A stretch of DNA of 36,007 nucleotides from Paraburkholderia sp. LEh10 (GCF_017814945.1 NZ_JAGIPX010000075.1:1-36007); one strand, 5' to 3'. Shown: positions 1-8,522, counted from the stretch's first letter. The notes: a model not told the origin generated them from the letters alone. Program-made: numbers and translations.

Positions 1-76
1 AATGAACCGCCGTATGCGGAACCGCATGTACGGTGGTGTGAGAGGGCGACGGGGGTAACCCCGTCCCCTACTCGAT
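1..76 (+). mobile_element. 3' end of a group II (IIC-like) intron: domains V and VI
   Basis: Seen: bases 6-14 pair with 29-37 (9 bp, one G-U), bases 15-18 pair with 23-26 around a GAAC tetraloop, and T27-G28 form a two-base bulge. This is the domain V shape, with a CGC triad at 8-10 as in IIC introns. Bases 40-42/71-73, 43-46/66-69 and 48-54/59-65 build a second hairpin with a GTAA loop and a single bulged A70, which fits domain VI with its branch-point adenosine. The intron would end at about 76 (CTCGAT), seven bases counting from A70. Known: IIC introns insert just after terminator hairpins, and this one sits 22 bases beyond the end of the minus-strand dioxygenase gene. The reverse transcriptase and 5' part are outside the window, so completeness cannot be judged. 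Confidence 0.8.
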
Positions 77-98
77 TCTCGGCAGGCGGCGACGGCGC

Positions 99-884
99 TT
101 ACGCGTTGCCGAACACGTAGTTCGTCATTGCCAGCGAGCGCTGGAACGTGCCCAGCGACTGGATGCCGAGCGTGTAGTCATCCGGCGCGGCGCCCAGTGC
201 GGCGAACACGGGCAGCAGATGCTCGTCGGTCGGGTGCATGAACGCGGCGTGCGGCGCCTGCCGCCGGTAATCGAGCAGCGCGTCGATATCGCGCGCGGCC
301 AGACGCGTCTCGAACCAGTCGGTGAATTCGGTGACGCGCGGATCGGCGTCTTCAGGCCGCGCGGAGAAATCCGCTTCGTGCAGGTTATGCGTGATCTGCC
401 CGGAACCGACGATCATCACGCCTTCGTCCTGCAGCGGACGCAGCGCACGGCCGACGCGGAAATGATGCGCGGGGTCGAGCCGGGGCTGTATCGACAACTG
501 GGCAATGGGCACGTCGGCGTGCGGGAACATCAGCAGCATCGGCACCCACGCGCCGTGGTCGAGACCATGCGGCTGCGTCGCCGTCGGCATGCCTTGTTCG
601 CCGAGCAGCGCGGCGGCGCGGCGCGCGACCTCGGGGGCGCCCGGCGCCGGGTACTGGATCTCATACAACTGGCGCGGAAAGCCATAGAAGTCGTGAATCG
701 TCTCGGGCGCGTCCGACGTGCTGGCAGCGGGTTGCGCTGTGGTCCAATGCGCGGAGAGCATCAAAATCGCCTTCGGGCGCGGCACTTCAGCCGACAGCGA
801 AGCGAATTCGCGGCGCGGCATCGACGGATCGATGGGCAGCGTCGGTGCGCCGTGCGACAGAAAGAGTGAGGGCAAGCGGGTCAT
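99..884 (-). CDS. ygiD: DODA-type extradiol ring-opening dioxygenase (YgiD-like)
   Basis: A 261-residue protein of the class III extradiol (LigB/DODA) superfamily, related to E. coli YgiD, a zinc-dependent 4,5-DOPA dioxygenase. Seen: the N-terminal SHGAPT segment with His11, the second conserved histidine in SAHW (His46), GSGQITHNLHE in mid-protein, and the C-terminal HPTDEHLLP segment, which together would supply the metal ligands. The length matches the family and there is no signal peptide, so it is cytoplasmic. The ATG at 884 begins the conserved N-terminus, but no clear Shine-Dalgarno precedes it. It lies 133 bases after ubiX on the same strand and may have its own promoter. The physiological substrate in bacteria is not established; the DOPA activity is a family property, not deduced here. 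Confidence 0.88.
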   Translation of the reverse strand: MTRLPSLFLSHGAPTLPIDPSMPRREFASLSAEVPRPKAILMLSAHWTTAQPAASTSDAPETIHDFYGFPRQLYEIQYPAPGAPEVARRAAALLGEQGMPTATQPHGLDHGAWVPMLLMFPHADVPIAQLSIQPRLDPAHHFRVGRALRPLQDEGVMIVGSGQITHNLHEADFSARPEDADPRVTEFTDWFETRLAARDIDALLDYRRQAPHAAFMHPTDEHLLPVFAALGAAPDDYTLGIQSLGTFQRSLAMTNYVFGNA

Positions 885-1017
885 GGCGGTGCGGGCCGAT
901 CAAGGCCAAAAAGTTTCGTTGGATTGAAATATAAGGCCGCACTGCCGCTTGATAAACGGTGCGACAGGGATTTGATTGCCTCGCGGCAGTTGGGAATCGA
1001 CGGGGGATGACCGCGTA

Positions 1018-1617
1018 TTACTGAGACGGCCCGTTCAGCCCTTGCCACGCCGGCGCGAGCGCGGGACCGAGCGCAAACAGATCGAGTACCCGTGCCACCG
1101 TGTCGTCGACCATCTGATCGATCGTCGCCGGTTGATTGTAAAAGGCGGGCAGAGGCGGAAAAATCACGCCGCCCATCTCGGTGACGGCCGTCATGTTGCG
1201 CAGATGCGCGAGATTGAACGGCGTTTCGCGGACCAACAGCACGAGCCGGCGGCGCTCCTTGAGCGTCACGTCGGCCGCGCGCGTGATCAGATTGTCCGAA
1301 AAGCCGTGCGCGACGCTCGCGAGGGTTTTCATCGAGCAGGGCGCGATGATCATGCCGTCCGTCGCGAACGAGCCGGACGCGATGCTCGCGCCGACGTCGC
1401 GCACGGAATGAACGACATCCGCGAGCGGATGTACGTCTTCACGCGACAGTTTGAGTTCGTGCTGGATATTGAGCCACCCGGCGCTGGAAATCAGCAGATG
1501 GCTTTCGACGACGCCCAGTTTGCGCAGCGTCTGGAGCAGCCGGATGCCATAGATGGCGCCCGTCGCTCCCGTGATGGCGATGATGAGACGGCGAGACGCC
1601 GCAGCGCGTGTTTCCAT
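1018..1617 (-). CDS. ubiX: UbiX flavin prenyltransferase
   Basis: UbiX joins dimethylallyl phosphate to reduced FMN to make prenylated FMN, the cofactor of the UbiD decarboxylase in ubiquinone synthesis. Seen: 199 residues, the usual family length, with the N-terminal flavin-binding stretch GATGAIYG near residues 16-23, the SxxxL-containing centre and the conserved APCSMKTLA segment. It is cytoplasmic. It starts 25 bases after the grxD stop, so the two are probably co-transcribed as the tail of the hemA-prfA-prmC-grxD-ubiX series. A GAAGG sequence about 12 bases before the ATG is a distant ribosome site. A phenolic acid decarboxylase subunit B would look similar, but the operon context favours ubiX. 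Confidence 0.93.
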   Translation of the reverse strand: METRAAASRRLIIAITGATGAIYGIRLLQTLRKLGVVESHLLISSAGWLNIQHELKLSREDVHPLADVVHSVRDVGASIASGSFATDGMIIAPCSMKTLASVAHGFSDNLITRAADVTLKERRRLVLLVRETPFNLAHLRNMTAVTEMGGVIFPPLPAFYNQPATIDQMVDDTVARVLDLFALGPALAPAWQGLNGPSQ

Positions 1618-1642
1618 GACGTGCGGCGCCTTCGTTTGTGAA

Positions 1643-1954
1643 TCAGGCCGCGGCGAAGAGTTGCTGCAGCTCGCCCGACTGATACATCTCCATCATGATG
1701 TCCGAGCCGCCGACGAATTCGCCGTTGACGTACAGCTGCGGGATGGTCGGCCAGTTCGAAAACTCCTTGATGCCCTGGCGCACGGCATCGTCTTCGAGGA
1801 CGTTGACCGTCTTGAACTGATCGACGCCGCATGCCTTCAGAATCTGCACCGCGCGGCCCGAGAAGCCGCACATCGGGAATTGCGCGTTGCCTTTCATGAA
1901 GAGCACGACGGGGTTTTCGTCGACGATTTGCTTGATGCGCTGTTGCGTGTCCAT
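1643..1954 (-). CDS. grxD: Monothiol glutaredoxin GrxD (Grx4 family)
   Basis: A CGFS-type monothiol glutaredoxin of 103 residues. Family knowledge: these proteins bind a [2Fe-2S] cluster with glutathione and act in iron-sulfur cluster trafficking with BolA proteins. Seen: the active-site CGFS at residues 29-32 after KGNAQFPM, the WPTIPQLYVNGEFVGGSDI segment carrying the cis-proline and glutathione-binding residues, and a C-terminal helix. An in-frame start 14 codons upstream (1996) is possible, but the ATG at 1954 is preceded by AAGGT at good spacing and gives the normal family N-terminus. It lies 111 bases after prmC and 25 before ubiX on the same strand. Cytoplasmic. Confidence 0.95.
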   Translation of the reverse strand: MDTQQRIKQIVDENPVVLFMKGNAQFPMCGFSGRAVQILKACGVDQFKTVNVLEDDAVRQGIKEFSNWPTIPQLYVNGEFVGGSDIMMEMYQSGELQQLFAAA

Positions 1955-2065
1955 GACTGACCTTGCGATTCCGGTATTTGTTGGGGATAGAGCCAAATGA
2001 TAGCGGATTTCGCCGATGCCGGCCGAAGGCTGGACGGGCAGCGCGCTCGCGAACTTTTCGGCGCG

Positions 2066-2914
2066 TCAGCCCGGCCAGCGCCCGCCGCTGATGCGCTCGA
2101 TGCCGGCCAGATCGCACGCCGAACTTACGTCGGCGAAACCGTGCGCTGCGAGGATCGAACGGACGGCTTCCGCCTGATCGTAGCCGTGCTCCATCCAGAG
2201 CACGCCGTTTTGCAGCAGCCGCGACGGCGCGCCCGCGACGATCGCGCGGATCGCCGACAGGCCGTCGGCCTCGTCGGTGAGCGCGCCGCGTGGCTCGAAG
2301 CGTAGATCGCCTTGCGACAAATGCGGATCGCCGCTCGCGATATACGGCGGGTTGCTGACGATCACGTCGAAGACGAGCGCGGCGTCGAGCGCGGCGTACC
2401 AGTCGCTTTGCGCGAACTGCAACTCGCCGCCGGGGCGCTTCGGTTCGAGCAGTCGCGTGGCATTGCGCGCGGCAACGGCCAGTGCTTCCGCCGATCGGTC
2501 GACGGCCCAAACGCGCGCATCCGGCCGGGACCACGCGATCGACACGGCGATGGCACCCGTGCCCGTGCCGAGATCGAGCACGCGCGGCCGCGCGGCGCGG
2601 CCTTCGAGCGCCTGAACCGCGGTTTCGACGAGCAGTTCCGTCTCCGGCCGCGGAATCAGGACATCGCGGGTCACTTCGAAGTCGAGTCCGAAGAATTCAC
2701 GCGAGCCGATCAGTTGCGCGACGGGCTCGCCGGCAACACGCCGCGCTTCGAGATCGCGAAAAGCCGCGACTTTCTGCTGGTCGAGCGCGACGTCGGCGCG
2801 CGTGATCAGCTCCGTGCGGCGCCAGCCGAGCGCGTGTCCGAGCAGAATGCGCGCTTCGAGCGCGGGCAGCGGCGACGCGCGCAGCAACGTGGCGACGGTA
2901 TCGACCAGGTCCAT
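2066..2914 (-). CDS. prmC: PrmC, release factor glutamine N5-methyltransferase
   Basis: PrmC (HemK) methylates the glutamine of the GGQ motif in release factors RF1 and RF2 using S-adenosylmethionine. Seen: 282 residues with an N-terminal helical domain, the IPRPETE segment near residues 87-93, the SAM-binding VLDLGTGTGAIA at about 112-123 and the NPPY signature at 188-191 that holds the target glutamine side chain. It begins nine bases after the stop of prfA, its substrate gene, which is the conserved arrangement and implies translational coupling. No anomalies in length or motifs. Confidence 0.96.
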   Translation of the reverse strand: MDLVDTVATLLRASPLPALEARILLGHALGWRRTELITRADVALDQQKVAAFRDLEARRVAGEPVAQLIGSREFFGLDFEVTRDVLIPRPETELLVETAVQALEGRAARPRVLDLGTGTGAIAVSIAWSRPDARVWAVDRSAEALAVAARNATRLLEPKRPGGELQFAQSDWYAALDAALVFDVIVSNPPYIASGDPHLSQGDLRFEPRGALTDEADGLSAIRAIVAGAPSRLLQNGVLWMEHGYDQAEAVRSILAAHGFADVSSACDLAGIERISGGRWPG

Positions 2915-2923
2915 GCGCTCCGC

Positions 2924-4006
2924 TCAGTCCGCGTCGCCGAGCGACGCCAGCAGCTCTGCCTGATGCTCGGAAACGAGCGCCGCGATCAGTTCGTCGAGAT
3001 CACCTTCCATGATCGATTCGAGGCGGTAAAGCGTGAGGTTGATCCGGTGATCGGTGAGCCGGCCTTGCGGAAAGTTGTAAGTGCGAATGCGCTCCGAACG
3101 GTCGCCCGAGCCGATCAGGCTCTTGCGCGTCGCGGCTTCCTTCGCGTGCTGCTCGTGGTACTGCTTGTCCTTGATGCGCGCGGCGAGCACTTTCAGCGCG
3201 CGATCCTTGTTCTTGTGCTGCGAGCGGTCGTCCTGGCATTCGACGACGATGCCCGTCGGCAAATGCGTCACCCGCACGGCGGAATCAGTCTTGTTGATGT
3301 GCTGTCCGCCCGCGCCCGACGCGCGGAATGTGTCGATGCGCAGATCGGCGGGATTGATCTCGACTTCGCCGATCTCGTCCGCTTCCGGCATCACGGCCAC
3401 CGTGCACGCCGACGTGTGGATGCGGCCCTGCGTTTCCGTCGCGGGCACGCGCTGCACGCGATGGCCGCCTGACTCGAACTTGAGCTTCGAGTACGCCGCG
3501 TCGCCTGCAATCCGCACGATCACTTCCTTGTAGCCGCCCAGATCCGATTCGCTCGCCGACATCATCTCGACCTGCCAGCGGTTGCGTTCCGCGTAGCGCA
3601 GATACATGCGCAAGAGGTCTCCGGCGAACAGCGCGGATTCGTCGCCGCCCGTGCCCGCACGGATTTCGAGGAAGATGTTGCGCTCGTCGTTCGGGTCCTT
3701 CGGCAGCAGCATCGTCTGCAACTCGACTTCGAGTTTTTCCATCTGCTCGCGCGATGCGCGGATTTCCTCTTCGGCGAAATCCTTCATCGACGCATCCGAC
3801 AGCAGTTCCTGCGCCGTCGCCGCGTCGTTGAGCGCCTGGCGCCACAGGCCGTAGTGCTCGACGACCGGCTGCAGTTCCGAGTGTTCGCGCGTGAGCTTTC
3901 GGTACTGCTCGATGTTCGCCGTGATGTCTTCGCGGCTCAACAGGTCGTTCAGTTCGGCCAGCCGGGTGGTCAGCTGGTCGAGCTTGGCTTGCATGCTCGT
4001 TTTCAT
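2924..4006 (-). CDS. prfA: Peptide chain release factor 1 (RF1)
   Basis: RF1 recognises UAA and UAG stop codons and triggers peptidyl-tRNA hydrolysis. Seen: 360 residues from the ATG at 4006, matching the normal length. The recognition tripeptide PxT appears as PAT at 188-190 (RF2 would carry SPF) and GGQ lies at 233-235 inside GAGGQHINKTDS. A 26-codon in-frame extension upstream (to 4084) is rejected because its proline- and arginine-rich sequence is not family-like. The preferred ATG has only a weak Shine-Dalgarno, and an ATG four codons later (3994) is an alternative. It is 142 bases downstream of hemA and nine upstream of prmC, which modifies its GGQ. Confidence 0.96.
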   Translation of the reverse strand: MKTSMQAKLDQLTTRLAELNDLLSREDITANIEQYRKLTREHSELQPVVEHYGLWRQALNDAATAQELLSDASMKDFAEEEIRASREQMEKLEVELQTMLLPKDPNDERNIFLEIRAGTGGDESALFAGDLLRMYLRYAERNRWQVEMMSASESDLGGYKEVIVRIAGDAAYSKLKFESGGHRVQRVPATETQGRIHTSACTVAVMPEADEIGEVEINPADLRIDTFRASGAGGQHINKTDSAVRVTHLPTGIVVECQDDRSQHKNKDRALKVLAARIKDKQYHEQHAKEAATRKSLIGSGDRSERIRTYNFPQGRLTDHRINLTLYRLESIMEGDLDELIAALVSEHQAELLASLGDAD

Positions 4007-4148
4007 TGGGGCAGTCGGAGCGGACTCCGGAAAGAACGGCTGGATTCGGGATGCGGGACAAAAATCAGGATGACAGCCCGGCACACGGCAGATGAAGCAC
4101 CGGCGGGCCTGGTCGGCGGCCCGTCCGATGCTGCGGCATCGAGCGCCG

Positions 4149-5435
4149 CTAACGCTCCGAAGAATGGGCGTGTTTGTAGAAACCGCTCATCAACTCGATG
4201 AGCGTATCGCGGTTTTCGCTGCTTGCGCGGTTGAGCGCGTGCGTCGGGCCGTGGATCAGCTTGTTCGTGAGCGCCTGCGACAGCGCTTCGAGCACGACAG
4301 CGGGGTCTTCGCCGCGAGCGAGCGACTTTTGCGCTTTTTCCACTTCGGCGCGCCGCAACGCGTCGGCCTGCGTGTGCATGTGACGGATGACAGGCACGAT
4401 GCTGCGCGCGTCGAGCCACTGCATGAAATTCTGCACGCGCGTTTCGATGATCGTCTCGGCCTGCGCGACGGCGGCTTGCCGCGACGCATTGCCTTCACGG
4501 ACGATCGCACCGAGATCGTCGACGGTGTACAGGAACACGTCTTCGAGCATGCCGACTTCCGGCTCGATATCGCGCGGCACCGCGAGGTCGACCATGAAGA
4601 TCGGGCGGTGACGGCGCGCCTTCACCGCGCGCTCGACGGCGCCAAGGCCGATGATGGGCAGCGTCGACGCCGTGCACGACACGATGATGTCGAACTCGTG
4701 CATGCGCAGGGGCAATTCGGACAGCGGAATCGCGCGGCCGTTGAAGCGGCCGGCGAGGCGTTCGCCTCGCTCCGCCGTGCGGTTCGCCACCACCAGTTCG
4801 CGCGGCTGCTGCGCGGCGAAATGGGTCGCACACAATTCGATCATTTCGCCCGCGCCGATGAACAGCACGCGCTGGTTCGACACCTTTTCGAAGATGCGCT
4901 GCGCGAGCCGGACGGCCGCGGCAGCCATCGAAACCGATTGCGCGCCGATTTCGGTCGTGGTGCGCACTTCTTTCGCGACGGCGAACGTGCGCTGGAACAA
5001 CTGATTCAGATACGTGCCGAGCGCGCCGGCTTCAGACGCCGTGCGCACCGCGTCCTTCATCTGGCCGACGATCTGCGTTTCGCCTAGCACCATCGAATCC
5101 AGCCCGGACGCGACGCGAAACGCATGGCGTACGGCTTCCGACTGCGGCAGCGCATAGACATGCGGCGCGAGTTCGTCGACGGCGATGTTGTGGCACTTTG
5201 ACAGCCAATGGATCGCGGCCTCGCGGGCGGCGTGGTCGTCGGTGGCGCAGTAGAGCTCGGTGCGGTTGCAGGTCGACAGAATGGCTGCTTCCGGCGCCGT
5301 GCGGGCCGTGCGGCCGAGGAAGATGCTCTTGAAGGTCGAGAGCGCGGGGGCGATCTGTTCGAGCGGAAACGCCACGCGCTCGCGCAGGGCGACGGGCGCG
5401 GTGTGGTGGTTGATTCCGATCGTTAGCAGTTGCAC
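4149..5435 (-). CDS. hemA: Glutamyl-tRNA reductase HemA, probable GTG start
   Basis: HemA reduces glutamyl-tRNA(Glu) to glutamate-1-semialdehyde with NADPH, the first committed step of tetrapyrrole synthesis by the C5 route. Seen: the N-terminal TIGINHHTAPV block, catalytic Cys56 in STCNRTE, LGETQIVGQMK, a Rossmann segment FIGAGEM and a C-terminal dimerisation helix. The family N-terminus (QLLTIGINHH) falls on GTG at 5435, giving 428 residues. An in-frame TTG 17 codons upstream (5486) would add an arginine-rich tail not typical of the family. A TATAAT at 5493-5488 suits transcription starting upstream of the GTG. The GTG start without a clear ribosome site may mean modest translation, consistent with a rate-limiting enzyme (inference). 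Confidence 0.95.
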   Translation of the reverse strand: MQLLTIGINHHTAPVALRERVAFPLEQIAPALSTFKSIFLGRTARTAPEAAILSTCNRTELYCATDDHAAREAAIHWLSKCHNIAVDELAPHVYALPQSEAVRHAFRVASGLDSMVLGETQIVGQMKDAVRTASEAGALGTYLNQLFQRTFAVAKEVRTTTEIGAQSVSMAAAAVRLAQRIFEKVSNQRVLFIGAGEMIELCATHFAAQQPRELVVANRTAERGERLAGRFNGRAIPLSELPLRMHEFDIIVSCTASTLPIIGLGAVERAVKARRHRPIFMVDLAVPRDIEPEVGMLEDVFLYTVDDLGAIVREGNASRQAAVAQAETIIETRVQNFMQWLDARSIVPVIRHMHTQADALRRAEVEKAQKSLARGEDPAVVLEALSQALTNKLIHGPTHALNRASSENRDTLIELMSGFYKHAHSSER

Positions 5436-5487
5436 GGGGACGCTACGGCGTTTTAGGCGACGTGTCAGGGCTATGGTTAAGCCCAAT

Positions 5488-5493
5488 ATTATA
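5488..5493 (-). promoter_or_regulatory. Candidate -10 box of the hemA promoter
   Basis: The minus strand reads TATAAT exactly here, 52 bases before the hemA GTG. Its last four-base overlap includes the TAA stop of the upstream response regulator. I see no good -35 hexamer at 16-18 bases, so the promoter might be activator-dependent or the match fortuitous. Confidence 0.45.
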
Positions 5494-6235
5494 GCGTTTC
5501 CACGATTCTTTCATTGGGGCGGGCTTTATCCGCGCTATCGGCGTTTTCTATTGGAATCTGGTCCAGCCGGTAGCCGTAGCCGTACAGCGGCGTGAGCGTG
5601 TAGCCGAATTCGGGGCGCAATTCGAGCTTGGTCCGGATGCGCGACGCGTGGGTATCGAGCGTGCGCGACCTTACGTCGCGGCGGCGCGACCAGACGGTTT
5701 CGAGGATGTGCGCCCGCGACACGGGCCGCGACATGTTCGTGAACAGCAGCAGCGCAAACTGCAGTTCCTTCGGCGTCAGCATCACGCTCTGTCCCCGAAA
5801 GCTGACGACGGAGCGGCCGGCGTCGAACGCATATTCGCCGAACATTTCGCGCACGCGGTTACGGGGGCGGCGCACCCCCGCGCGGCGCATCAGCGCTTCG
5901 ATACGCGCGAGCATTTCGGGACCCCGCACTGGCTTCGACAGACAGTCGTCGGCGCCCGCCTGCAGCGTGGCGACCAGTTCGCTTTCCCGCGGCGCCGTCA
6001 TCAGCACGATGACCGGCAAGCCCGGCAGCACATGCCGGACGCGCTGTATGACGTCTTCCGCGGCGGCGTCGCCGCAAAACGAGTCGGTGACGAGGAGATC
6101 GAAGGATTCGTTCGCCGCGCCTGCGAGGAACGGCGCGCTGGCGGGAAAATGGTGACAGGCATGCCCGCCGGCAAGCAATAGCCGGCTGACGATTTCCGCA
6201 TGCCGGAGGTCTGGCTCGATAAGGGCGATTCGCAT
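5489..6235 (-). CDS. OmpR-type two-component response regulator, orphan
   Basis: A 248-residue response regulator. Seen: a receiver domain (about 1-120) with the acidic pair Glu7/Asp9, phospho-acceptor Asp51 in LLVTD, Thr80 and Lys101 in SKPV, all in canonical positions. A winged-helix DNA-binding domain follows (about 130-230), with MLTPKELQFALLLF, the recognition-helix region SRRRDVRSRTLDTHASRIRTKL and the wing YGYGYRL. A short C-terminal tail follows. It should be phosphorylated by a histidine kinase and bind DNA, but no kinase is adjacent and the flanking genes (hemA, a small membrane gene) do not name a target. The final TAA lies inside the TATAAT ahead of hemA. Its targets cannot be inferred. 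Confidence 0.9.
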   Translation of the reverse strand: MRIALIEPDLRHAEIVSRLLLAGGHACHHFPASAPFLAGAANESFDLLVTDSFCGDAAAEDVIQRVRHVLPGLPVIVLMTAPRESELVATLQAGADDCLSKPVRGPEMLARIEALMRRAGVRRPRNRVREMFGEYAFDAGRSVVSFRGQSVMLTPKELQFALLLFTNMSRPVSRAHILETVWSRRRDVRSRTLDTHASRIRTKLELRPEFGYTLTPLYGYGYRLDQIPIENADSADKARPNERIVETL

Positions 6236-6423
6236 GGGCGGAGGGCGGGACGCAGCGGGCGAGGCGCGGGAGGCGTCGGCTTGCTTAACCTTATCCCGGC
6301 CCCTAAACTCAACCGCTACGCAGAAAGCCGTGCTGACCTTCTAGTGAATGAGCAAAAAATGCTAGCCACCGATATAACAGCCGCCAATCAGAAGAGTCTT
6401 AATTTGATGGGGGGCCGGCGCTG

Positions 6424-6678
6424 ATGGGCTGGCCCGGACTGATCGCGCTCGGCGCCGTCGTTGGCGCCGCCAGCTGGTGGCTGCATCCGCTGCGGCGCGC
6501 GAGCCGCGTGAGTCTTTGGGTGGCGCTGCTCGTCGGCGTGGCGGGCGCCGTGCTCGCGCATATGGCGGGCAACGTCACTCAGCTTTTCCACGATGGCGAC
6601 ACGCTCGAATGGCCGGTCTGCACTGCTATCGCTCTCGTTGCCGTTGCCGTGACGGTCGGCTTGTTCTCCCGTCGATGA
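6424..6678 (+). CDS. Small three-helix membrane protein, GlsB/YeaQ-like
   Basis: An 84-residue hydrophobic protein with three predicted membrane spans (about 5-20, 30-48 and 62-80) and a basic loop HPLRRASR. The size and layout resemble the GlsB/YeaQ/YmgE (transglycosylase-associated) small membrane proteins, but glycine-rich signature motifs are weak, so the family call is tentative. The ATG follows a purine-rich GATGGGGGG tract that can serve as ribosome site. It is divergent from the response regulator (188 bases apart) and 19 bases ahead of the aminopeptidase, so it may be co-transcribed with the latter. Function unknown. Confidence 0.7.
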   Translation: MGWPGLIALGAVVGAASWWLHPLRRASRVSLWVALLVGVAGAVLAHMAGNVTQLFHDGDTLEWPVCTAIALVAVAVTVGLFSRR

Positions 6679-6697
6679 TTCCTTGCAGGTGAAACCG

Positions 6698-8512
6698 ATG
6701 AACGTACGACTCCCCGAAACCGCCTCGATCCCTGAACGCATTGCGCAGTTGCGCAGCGCGATGAAGCAGGAAGGGCTCGCCGCCTGGCTCGTGCCGTCGG
6801 CCGATCCGCATCTGTCCGAATATTTGCCCGGCCGCTGGCAGGGGCGCGAATGGCTGTCCGGCTTCACCGGCTCGGTTGGCACGCTGGTCGTGACGGCTGA
6901 CTTCGCCGGTCTGTGGGTCGACAGCCGCTACTGGGTTCAGGCCGAGGCGCAACTGGCGGGCACGGGCATCCAGCTGATGAAGATGTTCGGCGGCCAGCAG
7001 ACAGCGCCGCATATCGACTGGCTTGCGCAGAACGTGACGCCGGGCTCGACCGTCGGTGTCGACGGCGCGGTGCTCGGCGTCGCGGCGGCGCGGGCGTTGA
7101 CAGATGCGCTGACGGCGCGCGGCATCGCGCTGCGCACCGACCTCGATCTGCTCGACACGATCTGGCCGCAGCGTCCGTCGCTGCCGACGGGCGCCGTCTA
7201 TGAACACGAGGCGCCGCACGCCAGCGTCTCGCGCACCGAAAAGCTGGATCAGATCCGCCGCGCGATGCAGGAGAAGGGCGCGCAGTGGCACTTCATTTCG
7301 ACGCTCGACGACCTCGCGTGGCTGCTGAATCTGCGCGGCGCGGACGTCAACTACAACCCGGTGTTCGTCGCCCACGCGCTGATCGGGCTGGAGCGCGCGT
7401 CGCTGTTCGTCGTCGACGGCAAGGTGCCGGCGGCGCTCGCCGGAGCGCTGGCGCGCGACGGCATTCGAGTCGAGCCGTACGCGAAGGCAGCCGACGCGCT
7501 CGCCGCGCTGCCCAGCGGCCAGACGCTGCTCATCGATCCGCGCCGGATCACGTATGGCTTGCTGCAATCGGTGCCGGGGTCGGTGGCGATCGTCGAGGCG
7601 GTGAATCCGTCCACCTTCTTCAAGTCCCGCAAGACGGAAGCCGAAGCCGCGCACGTGCGCGCGACGATGGAGCAGGACGGCGCGGCGCTCGCCGAGTTTT
7701 TCGCGTGGTTCGAAGGTGCGCTCGGCCGCGAAAAGGTCACCGAGCTGACGATCGACGAAAAGCTGACGGCGTCGCGCGCGCGACGGCCGGGCTTCGTGAC
7801 GCTGAGTTTCGCGACGATCGCGGGCTTCAACGCGAACGGCGCGATGCCGCACTACCGCGCGACGCCCGCATCGCATTCGACGATCGAAGGCAACGGCCTG
7901 CTGTTGATCGATTCGGGCGGCCAATACCTGAGCGGCACGACCGACATCACGCGCGTCGTCCCGATCGGCACGATCACCGACGAGCATCGACGCGACTTCA
8001 CGACGGTACTGAAGGGCATGATGGCGCTGTCGCGCGCGAAGTTTCCGCGCGGCGTCCGTTCGCCGATGCTCGACGCGATCGCGCGCGCGCCGATCTGGGA
8101 AGCGGGCGCGGACTATGGCCACGGCACGGGTCACGGCGTCGGCTATTTCCTGAACGTCCACGAAGGCCCGCAGGTGATCTCGCACTACGCGCCCGCCGAA
8201 GCCTGGACGGCGATGGAAGAGGGCATGATCACGTCGATCGAGCCGGGCATCTACCGGCCGGGCAAGTGGGGCATCCGCATCGAGAACCTGGTGCTGAACC
8301 GCGCGGCGGAAAAGACCGAGTTCGGCGATTTTCTCGAGTTCGAAACGTTGACGCTGTGCCCGATCGACACGCGCTGCGTTGCGCTGAACCTGCTGCGCGA
8401 CGACGAGCGCGCGTGGCTCAACGCGTACCACGAGATGGTTCGCACGCGCGTGTCGCCGCATGTGTCGAGCGACGCGAAGGCGTGGCTCGAGGCGCGCACC
8501 CAGCCGATCTGA
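6698..8512 (+). CDS. pepP: M24B family Xaa-Pro aminopeptidase (long form)
   Basis: A cytoplasmic metallopeptidase that removes N-terminal residues preceding proline. Seen: 604 residues, the long two-creatinase-domain form rather than the 440-residue E. coli PepP. Two N-terminal creatinase-like domains (about 10-310) precede a pita-bread catalytic domain in which the dimetal ligands are all present: Asp405 and Asp416 (IDSGGQYLSGTTDITR), His479 (GHGTGHGVG), Glu515 (SIEPGIY) and Glu529 (GIRIEN). The ATG at 6698 follows AGGTG at seven bases; a TTG five codons earlier is less likely. It closely resembles eukaryotic cytosolic aminopeptidase P (APP1) in organisation. The symbol pepP follows common annotation for this family. 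Confidence 0.92.
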   Translation: MNVRLPETASIPERIAQLRSAMKQEGLAAWLVPSADPHLSEYLPGRWQGREWLSGFTGSVGTLVVTADFAGLWVDSRYWVQAEAQLAGTGIQLMKMFGGQQTAPHIDWLAQNVTPGSTVGVDGAVLGVAAARALTDALTARGIALRTDLDLLDTIWPQRPSLPTGAVYEHEAPHASVSRTEKLDQIRRAMQEKGAQWHFISTLDDLAWLLNLRGADVNYNPVFVAHALIGLERASLFVVDGKVPAALAGALARDGIRVEPYAKAADALAALPSGQTLLIDPRRITYGLLQSVPGSVAIVEAVNPSTFFKSRKTEAEAAHVRATMEQDGAALAEFFAWFEGALGREKVTELTIDEKLTASRARRPGFVTLSFATIAGFNANGAMPHYRATPASHSTIEGNGLLLIDSGGQYLSGTTDITRVVPIGTITDEHRRDFTTVLKGMMALSRAKFPRGVRSPMLDAIARAPIWEAGADYGHGTGHGVGYFLNVHEGPQVISHYAPAEAWTAMEEGMITSIEPGIYRPGKWGIRIENLVLNRAAEKTEFGDFLEFETLTLCPIDTRCVALNLLRDDERAWLNAYHEMVRTRVSPHVSSDAKAWLEARTQPI

Positions 8513-8522
8513 CGCACGTGGC

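Noticed and set aside
4007..4084. 26-codon N-terminal extension of RF1
   Set aside because: RF1 is normally 360 residues in this group and the extension is not family-like.
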